Origin: Prolixibacteraceae bacterium
Lineage (GTDB): Bacteria > Bacteroidota > Bacteroidia > Bacteroidales > Prolixibacteraceae
Reading direction: 5' to 3'
Assembly (NCBI GenBank): GCA_003457135.1
Contig: DMSQ01000015.1
Location: 1-49,209, forward strand
Length of the DNA: 49,209 bases
Shown here: piece by piece, positions 44,672-49,209 of the stretch
How positions within the stretch are numbered: position 1 is the first letter of the stretch
Layout: the number at the start of each line of letters is the position of its first letter
Notes under the pieces: model-generated
What the model was told of the DNA's origin: nothing
Seen by the model: only the letters and a program-made list of their open reading frames with translations
The model's database searches: none
Program-made: the position numbers and the translations under genes

Positions 44672-45394
44672 TTATTTCACCCTTTTAAAACGCAGCTTAT
44701 TTTCGGGTGTCATTTTTTCGCATGCATATTGAATGATTAGTCGTGGGGAGTTACCTTTCCATTTTTCGAGGAATAGCTCAACCTCGGAAGGACTTATCTT
44801 CCATGCTTCGCGTAAAAACCAACCCATTCCCTGGTGTACTTCTCTTTCTGAATCTAGCATTAGCTTTTCCACAAAAAGGATTGAAGGCATCACCTGTCTG
44901 GTCTTCTTGATATGCTTGATCAAAGTTACCGGAACGCACCTGCGCTGAAATTTGAAAGGCGAACCGAGCCATGAAGTGAAATCATCCATCACTACGATTT
45001 TTTTATCCAGAAACCGTGGTAACAGGAACATTCCGAGCGTGTCGGCATGTGCCCAGTTGTGAATGCTGAAACTGAACCAACTGCCTATGGATTGAAAAGT
45101 TTCCGGAGTGAACTGCTTCCAAAGTCCGTCAATCAGCAACAATGCCATCGAAATTTCTTCATACATACCGTTTTTCATTAATATTGGGGCTGCATTCAGA
45201 ACGGTTGGCAAGTCAAAGTCGCCACTTTTCAGCATTTCTTTTACCTTCGAATAAACTTGTGGTGCAGTAAGTCCATAACCCACAAACTCCTCTTTAAAAT
45301 ATCGCTGCGATTTTTGAAGCCTTTCAGCATCGGCATTTGCTACGCAATACGATCTGATTTCCTGAACAAGTTCGGATGGCGACATTTTTTCCAT
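44672..45394 (-). CDS. DNA alkylation repair protein, AlkC/AlkD-like HEAT-repeat family
   Basis: The 240-residue all-helical protein matches the PF08713-type DNA glycosylase fold: YFKEEFVGYGLTAPQVYSKV, GMYEEISMALLLID, SWFSFSIHNWAHADTLG, HQGMGWFLREAW and RLIIQYACEKMTPENK. AlkD removes positively charged alkylated bases such as N7-methylguanine; several key aromatic residues (Trp, Tyr) and an Asp are present, but I have not matched each one. Its ATG directly abuts the stop codon of the upstream hicB-like gene (TAAATG), so translation is coupled. An alternative Met sits three residues in. Confidence 0.85.
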   Translation of the reverse strand: MEKMSPSELVQEIRSYCVANADAERLQKSQRYFKEEFVGYGLTAPQVYSKVKEMLKSGDFDLPTVLNAAPILMKNGMYEEISMALLLIDGLWKQFTPETFQSIGSWFSFSIHNWAHADTLGMFLLPRFLDKKIVVMDDFTSWLGSPFKFQRRCVPVTLIKHIKKTRQVMPSILFVEKLMLDSEREVHQGMGWFLREAWKISPSEVELFLEKWKGNSPRLIIQYACEKMTPENKLRFKRVK

Positions 45395-45799
45395 TTAAAC
45401 TAGTTTTATCTCAGCAAATTCCCTTGCAATTTTATGCAAGGCAATTTCAATTTTCATTACCTGATTTTCAGAAATATATTGATGGCCTGTTTTATATTGT
45501 CTCATCAATGATGGATTGATTCCTGCGGCTTTTGCAAACTGACTAACATTAATGAAGCTGTAATAGTTGAATAGGGAGGCTATATCATATTTGAATTCAA
45601 ATTCAATATCAATCAGTTCCTCCGGAATTTGTTTTCCGGTTTCCTTATGGTATTGCAAAAGTTCACTCGCTGAATTCAAAAAATCAGTTTTTGCTTCGTC
45701 AACTGTATTCCCTTCGCCAATAATTGTACTTTTTAAATCAGGAGTGAAGACCCCAAAAGTCCCGTCTTTCCCTTTTTCAATTAAAGCAGTCGTTTTCAT
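45395..45799 (-). CDS. HicB-like antitoxin with C-terminal helix-turn-helix
   Basis: The 134-residue protein has an N-terminal HicB partial RNase H fold (about 1-52, EKGKDGTFGVFTPDLKSTII then NTVDEAKTDFLNSASEL). The C-terminal half (about 76-134) has an HTH: INVSQFAKAAGINPSLMRQY. HicB binds its HicA partner and represses the operon. It starts 11 bases after the end of a broken hicA frame and ends against the AlkD-like start codon. The reading frame is intact, so it may persist as a solo regulator. Confidence 0.85.
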   Translation of the reverse strand: MKTTALIEKGKDGTFGVFTPDLKSTIIGEGNTVDEAKTDFLNSASELLQYHKETGKQIPEELIDIEFEFKYDIASLFNYYSFINVSQFAKAAGINPSLMRQYKTGHQYISENQVMKIEIALHKIAREFAEIKLV

Positions 45800-45810
45800 A
45801 CTGTTTCCAA

Positions 45811-45993
45811 TTAAAATCCTATTTGTTTTTTGAGTTTATGAAATAATCCGGTTTTAACCTCATGTGAATCATGTCGCGGAATCTATATCTCAAAATCTTT
45901 TTCAGGATGGGCATAAATATCGTGTTCCTTTCCATTCCTGACAAGATACCAACCTGCCTTTAATGCTTTTCGTTTTAGTTCAGACCATTTCAC
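45811..45993 (-). pseudogene. hicA toxin gene interrupted by an in-frame TAG
   Basis: From a GTG at 45993 the minus strand reads VKWSELKRKALKAGWYLVRN then GKEHDIYAHPEKDFEI. A TAG at 45885-45883 follows, and then, in the same frame, IPRHDSHEVKTGLFHKLKKQ to a TAA at 45813-45811. Both halves together (60 residues) are the complete HicA double-stranded RNA-binding fold: the GWYLVRN core, the catalytic His (His24, GKEHDIY) and the IPRH strand that normally follows the stop site without a break. An in-frame TGA lies just before the GTG, so no upstream start exists. This is a single-base nonsense change (or a sequencing error), not a frameshift. Confidence 0.85.
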
Positions 45994-46008
45994 TTTTCAA
46001 CAATTAAA

Positions 46009-46038
46009 CAAATATATAACAAATATGCAATACAACAA
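46009..46038 (-). promoter_or_regulatory. Putative promoter of the hicA-hicB-alkD operon
   Basis: On the minus strand TTG (46038-46036), a 19-base spacer and TATATTTG (46016-46009) match the Bacteroidota -33/-7 consensus (TTTG, TAnnTTTG). The predicted transcript would start near 46005, about a dozen bases before the GTG of hicA, so the leader would be very short. Confidence 0.5.
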
Positions 46039-46056
46039 CTAGCTACATTGAAGTTT

Positions 46057-46551
46057 TTACGACAAACCATTATTTCTGATCCGGTTTCTTCTTTTGCTCA
46101 AGTTTGTCGTAAACGAAACTAAGCGGTTGACACGGGTCTCTTCCTTTTTTGCCGAGGTAATCCAATTGATATATTCCTTACGATGGGTGTAGGAAAGCTT
46201 CTCGAAATAAGCCAAAGCCTCCGGATTTTCGCTCAGTACCGACTGGATATCATCAGGAATTATCACTTCCCTGATTTCCAGATCGCGTTCGAGTTCAACA
46301 TGAACCGGATCGCCAAATGCTTTTTGAAGTTTGTTGCGTATTTCCTGTGTCAGCCCAAGCGTATGGCAGTTCCGGCCCATGTTGGCCAGGCTGCCACGGT
46401 ATTCGACCTTACCGTCAAAAAGCGCTTTAACCTTTACTTGTCCCCGGGTACCGAAGAGTTTTTCCACACTGAACGGAAACTCAATGTAAGCAGCATTCAT
46501 CCCTTCAACCTGGATGATGTTAGCTGTAAAACTAATTTTTTCTGAATTCAT
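46057..46551 (-). CDS. DUF1905 / YdeI-OmdA-like protein
   Basis: The 164-residue cytosolic protein has a DUF1905 beta domain (about 1-100): AAYIEFPFSVEKLFGTRGQV, KVKALFDGKVEYRGSLANMG and GDPVHVELERDLEIREV. A C-terminal YdeI/OmdA-type helical segment follows (about 102-164): IPDDIQSVLSENPEALAYFE, SYTHRKEYINWITSAKKEET, RVNRLVSFT. The family is widespread; links to bacteriocin or antimicrobial-peptide resistance are proposed for some members only. It is upstream of hicA on the same strand with 63 bases between, where the hicA promoter lies. Confidence 0.88.
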   Translation of the reverse strand: MNSEKISFTANIIQVEGMNAAYIEFPFSVEKLFGTRGQVKVKALFDGKVEYRGSLANMGRNCHTLGLTQEIRNKLQKAFGDPVHVELERDLEIREVIIPDDIQSVLSENPEALAYFEKLSYTHRKEYINWITSAKKEETRVNRLVSFTTNLSKRRNRIRNNGLS

Positions 46552-46573
46552 AGTCTGTAGGATTAATGGATTG

Positions 46574-46735
46574 AGAAACTGTTTAAAAATTTCCCGTAGG
46601 GAAAATCTGTCGGTAGAAATGTCGAATTACGAGATATGGATTGTCCCGTACGGGACAAAAGACATGAAAATTTTCATTTATTCTACCGACCTTTTGTTCC
46701 TAACGGAACATGAAAACAAAATTTAAACAGTTTCT
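46574..46735. mobile_element. MITE-like palindromic element with 14-bp terminal inverted repeats
   Basis: Perfect 14-bp terminal inverted repeats AGAAACTGTTTAAA (46574-46587) and TTTAAACAGTTTCT (46722-46735) enclose 162 bases. Inside are TTTCCCGTAGGGAAA (46590-46604), a GTCGGTAGAA/TTCTACCGAC pair (46609-46618, 46681-46690), TTGTCCCGTACGGGACAA (46641-46658), ATGAAAATTTTCAT (46664-46677) and TGTTCC/GGAACA (46695-46700, 46705-46710). No protein is encoded. This is non-autonomous-element architecture. The 3-base target duplication I would expect is not evident. It lies between the DUF1905 start and the GH5-like stop. Confidence 0.7.
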
Positions 46736-46790
46736 GAATTTTTTGCAAGTAGCCAGCAACTAGCCTCTGGTAACTGAAAACTGAGACTGC

Positions 46791-47873
46791 CTACTTATTT
46801 TCTCGTGTCAAACTTTTAATTACATCCACTTCTTCCTGTTTGTATGGAGTTCCATCGGGCTGAAATATTTCATGAAACCACAGTTTCGGTTCCGATCCAT
46901 CGGCAATAGGTTCGTCCCATGCATATTTGGTATTTGATTTTCCGGCAACAAGTCCCCAATTGATAGCGCCAATGTTCTGCTCTTTCAGCATTGGCATAAT
47001 GTTGGTAAACAAACTGTTGTTCCGGCGCGCCATATACTCAGTACAAACCAGTGGTCGGTTGTATTTCTTCAATGTATCAATAGCAGCCTGATGGTCTTCT
47101 GGTCCTGAATAATTGTGGTAAGTAATGATATCTGAATTTTCAGCCTGAAATTTATTCAGATTTTTAAGGTTCAAACTCCAAACTCCAGAAGATAAAGGTT
47201 GAGAAGGACGGATTTCCCAGCCCCATTCAAACACTTTTTTCAGCAACGGAAGCGATTTATCTCCATATCCAGAATTTCCGGGTTCGTTGTACAAATCCCA
47301 GATAGCAATGCGCTTGTCATCCTTGAAAGTGGTCAACACATCTTTCACATAGCTTTCTAATGTTTTGATAAGGGTTGTGTCAGTGTAAAGCAAATCGCCC
47401 GGATCGCGAACCCAGCCCGAGTTGTGGACTCCCGGTTTTGGATCGGGCTGCTTGCCTGCTGCGTACGTTGGGTTCCAGCAATCGTCGAAGAAAACGAAAA
47501 CTGTTTTAATACCGTGTTTCCCTGAAATATCCAAAAAAGCTTTCATCCGGCCTTTGAATCCTTCCGGATCAACCTGCCAGGCCAGATGGTGAAGGTAAAC
47601 CCGCATTACATTCATGCCAATTCCTCCGGCCCAGCCGAGTTCGCGGTTGATGGTGGCGGTATCGAACGATTCGGCCTGCCAGGTTTCCAATTGGTTGATA
47701 GCAGTACTCGGGTTAAAATTACTTCCGCGGAGCCAGCCGTTTTCGGTACTCCATTGCTGTGCCTGGGCATCAGTCCAACGGGTTGAAACAACATCTTTGA
47801 CTTGTGGTTTTGGCTGGCAGGCAGCAAGAATAATCAATGAAGTAATGGCCAGAATGAGTAAGTTGGTTTTCAT
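46791..47873 (-). CDS. Glycoside hydrolase, GH5-like (cellulase/mannanase type), lipoprotein
   Basis: The 360-residue protein has a lipoprotein signal (MKTNLLILAITSLIILAAC) and a TIM-barrel of clan GH-A, with GGIGMNVMRVYLHHLAWQVD, GIKTVFVFFDDCW and IWDLYNEPGN. Glu197 is the acid/base and Glu279, in LVCTEYMAR, the nucleophile. The spacing and the NEP and TEY motifs point to GH5, but other clan-A families are possible. Activity on beta-mannan, xyloglucan or cellulose cannot be chosen. An earlier Met at 47900 would put nine polar residues before the signal peptide. Confidence 0.82.
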   Translation of the reverse strand: MKTNLLILAITSLIILAACQPKPQVKDVVSTRWTDAQAQQWSTENGWLRGSNFNPSTAINQLETWQAESFDTATINRELGWAGGIGMNVMRVYLHHLAWQVDPEGFKGRMKAFLDISGKHGIKTVFVFFDDCWNPTYAAGKQPDPKPGVHNSGWVRDPGDLLYTDTTLIKTLESYVKDVLTTFKDDKRIAIWDLYNEPGNSGYGDKSLPLLKKVFEWGWEIRPSQPLSSGVWSLNLKNLNKFQAENSDIITYHNYSGPEDHQAAIDTLKKYNRPLVCTEYMARRNNSLFTNIMPMLKEQNIGAINWGLVAGKSNTKYAWDEPIADGSEPKLWFHEIFQPDGTPYKQEEVDVIKSLTRENK

Positions 47874-47945
47874 TTCGGATTGAGTTTGGTTATGTTTCAA
47901 TTTTCGAATCTTGGGTGAAAGTAAAAATAAATTCAGAAAAGTAAT

Positions 47946-48974
47946 TTATTTTTCTCCTGATGGTACATTTATAAGTTTTCCGGCAGGAATGGCTTCGCCA
48001 AAATCAGGCGTTCCATCAGCCTTCCATTTAAAGGGTTGCATACGCACATCGCGCTCCCAACCCGGAGTTGTACTTTTTTTAGAATGGTAAATGATCCAGT
48101 CTTCAGTATTATCCGGCGATTTTATGAATGAGCAATGTCCGACTCCATGAACCTGTGAATTTCCCTGAAATACCGGGCCGGTCTTTCTCCAGTTGGCCGG
48201 ATCCAACAAATCGCCTTCAGGATTAATCAATTGAATCATTCCCAGTCGGTATTCTACCAGCCACGATTCGCGGCACGAATAAATTACAAATAACTTATCA
48301 CCATTTTTCAGAATTTGAGGGCCTTCATTCAGGTTAAGAGGGCCTCCGGTTTCCCAGCTTTCAACAGGTGTAGAAAGTTTCACACGTTTGCCTTTCATGG
48401 TCCACGGATTTTCCATTTCCGAAATGTACAGGCGTTGTTGCGTGGCATCGGTGGTTTCCTGTTTGATCCAGCCAGACCAGATGCAGTGTAATTTTTCTTT
48501 GTGTTCCAGAATGGTCATATCAATGGCCCAAACATTTGAAGCCGGATCGCTAGGAGTATCGCCGGTGTACAAAACGCCCATATCTTCATATTTGCTATGT
48601 ACATCATCTGTTTTCGAGCGAAGTACGCCCGTTCGCTGATGAATGAATGGCGGGCCAGATTCTCCGGCAGCATAATAAACATACCAATGTCCCTGGATAA
48701 AATGAATTTCAGGAGCCCAAACACACGAACGGTTCCAACCGGAAGCGGGCACCTGCCAGATTTTTTTCGTTTCGCCCTGTTTGGTCATTTTCGCCGATCG
48801 GGAAATGTTGATCGAATTATTGGCCGACCAGCAATAAATGTATTCATTGTTTTGCTTCACCATCCACGGGTCAGCGCCATCCCAAACCGGATTGGTGAAT
48901 GTGGAGTCTGTGCCAGCCTGGCTAAAACAAAAAAACGGGAATAATGAAATGATCAGAAATAATAATGATCTCAT
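47946..48974 (-). CDS. Glycoside hydrolase family 43-like enzyme
   Basis: The 342-residue exported protein (signal MRSLLFLIISLFPFFCFSQ) has the five-bladed beta-propeller of GH43. The segment FTNPVWDGADPWMVKQNNEY carries the general base Asp, WAIDMTILEHKEKL the pKa-modulating Asp, and GPLNLNEGPQILKNGDKLFV the acid Glu; also KTDDVHSKYEDMGVLYTG. GH43 cuts arabinan, xylan side chains or galactan; the specificity is not readable. It lies 72 bases upstream of the GH5-like gene on the same strand, so the two are likely a small degradative unit with the truncated gene at 49027. Confidence 0.87.
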   Translation of the reverse strand: MRSLLFLIISLFPFFCFSQAGTDSTFTNPVWDGADPWMVKQNNEYIYCWSANNSINISRSAKMTKQGETKKIWQVPASGWNRSCVWAPEIHFIQGHWYVYYAAGESGPPFIHQRTGVLRSKTDDVHSKYEDMGVLYTGDTPSDPASNVWAIDMTILEHKEKLHCIWSGWIKQETTDATQQRLYISEMENPWTMKGKRVKLSTPVESWETGGPLNLNEGPQILKNGDKLFVIYSCRESWLVEYRLGMIQLINPEGDLLDPANWRKTGPVFQGNSQVHGVGHCSFIKSPDNTEDWIIYHSKKSTTPGWERDVRMQPFKWKADGTPDFGEAIPAGKLINVPSGEK

Positions 48975-49026
48975 GAAAGGAAAATGATTATCAAAATCAG
49001 TTGTTTATTCTTCTTGTTGCCCCCGG

Positions 49027-49209
49027 CTATTCCTTCGGTACTTTCAGCCGGTCGCCGGTTCCCTGAATCATGATGCGTTGCCAGTCTTTGCCGTAACCGG
49101 GTTGTGCAGGCGCTTTCGGAATGTTTTTCCCGTTTCCGTTATCCAGTAATTTGCGGCCGTCCGAGTTTTTCACATTTCCATCCATATATTTCATGAACAG
49201 GTACTGGTA
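49027..49209 (-). CDS. 3' end of an unidentified protein
   Basis: Sixty residues before a TAG at 49029-49027, running off the right edge: YQYLFMKYMDGNVKNSDGRK, then LLDNGNGKNIPKAPAQPGYG and a tail ending DRLKVPKE. I cannot assign a family. It is on the same strand as the GH43 gene and 52 bases upstream of it, so it may be another degradative enzyme, but nothing here proves it. Confidence 0.6.
   Translation of the reverse strand, partial: YQYLFMKYMDGNVKNSDGRKLLDNGNGKNIPKAPAQPGYGKDWQRIMIQGTGDRLKVPKE

Noticed and set aside
45883..45885. TAG in hicA as a recoded (read-through) codon
   Set aside because: TAG serves as a normal stop elsewhere in the window and no suppressor tRNA or read-through context is visible; a nonsense mutation or sequencing error is simpler.
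46514..46726. Open frame of 70 codons on the plus strand
   Set aside because: It lies almost wholly inside the palindromic element and the start of the DUF1905 gene; its codons are the element's inverted repeats.

Overview
The window reads as a stretch of chromosome from a Bacteroidota bacterium, most likely a free-living or gut-associated member of Bacteroidales/Marinilabiliales. The evidence is two SusC/SusD outer-membrane pairs, many Bacteroidota-type lipoproteins, a T9SS C-terminal sorting domain on a secreted protease, a GldB-type gliding/secretion lipoprotein, a fused MurF-alanine racemase, and start regions without clear Shine-Dalgarno sites. The order assignment is inference. I see no rRNA, tRNA, CRISPR array, prophage or complete insertion sequence.

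Layout. 0-9.3 kb, minus strand: 5' end of a membrane sensor protein, a lycopene cyclase-domain protein, a TonB-dependent receptor, lpdA, a TlpA-like thiol-disulfide lipoprotein, the MeaB GTPase and a DUF1573 protein. 9.4-12.3 kb, plus strand: a sensor kinase/response regulator pair (RprXY-like), a small DUF6922-like protein and a half-length TauE/SafE permease. 12.4-23.8 kb, minus strand: susC-susD-DUF1735 lipoprotein, then an unknown exported protein followed by a second susC-susD. There is no carbohydrate-active enzyme beside either pair. 24-34.6 kb, housekeeping: a YjjG-like HAD phosphatase, rsmI with a very acidic partner protein, tdk-murF/alr, a Crp/Fnr regulator, nadE with a beta-barrel protein, and gldB.

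34.9-49.2 kb is an accessory, mostly degradative region: a small lipoprotein with a T9SS-exported subtilase, a GH16 with PKD domain, a DUF1080 lipoprotein, phosphofructokinase, a GH2 enzyme, a CotH-kinase lipoprotein, a hicAB-like locus joined to a DNA alkylation repair gene, a DUF1905 protein, a GH5-like lipoprotein, a GH43 enzyme and a truncated gene at the edge. GH16, GH2, GH5-like and GH43 suggest plant or algal hemicellulose/beta-glucan breakdown, but the substrate is inference.

Most noteworthy: (1) a hicA toxin gene that no ORF call would show, because an in-frame TAG splits it, beside an intact hicB whose stop codon abuts the start codon of an AlkD-like gene; (2) three different palindromic intergenic elements (about 25.06-25.26 kb, 39.15-39.21 kb, 46.57-46.74 kb), the last with 14-bp terminal inverted repeats; (3) near-identical 5' ends of the two susC genes; (4) a phosphofructokinase with an unusual combination of specificity residues. 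Nothing here is a clear new multi-gene system. The hicA*-hicB-alkD unit and the palindromic elements are the best places to look.
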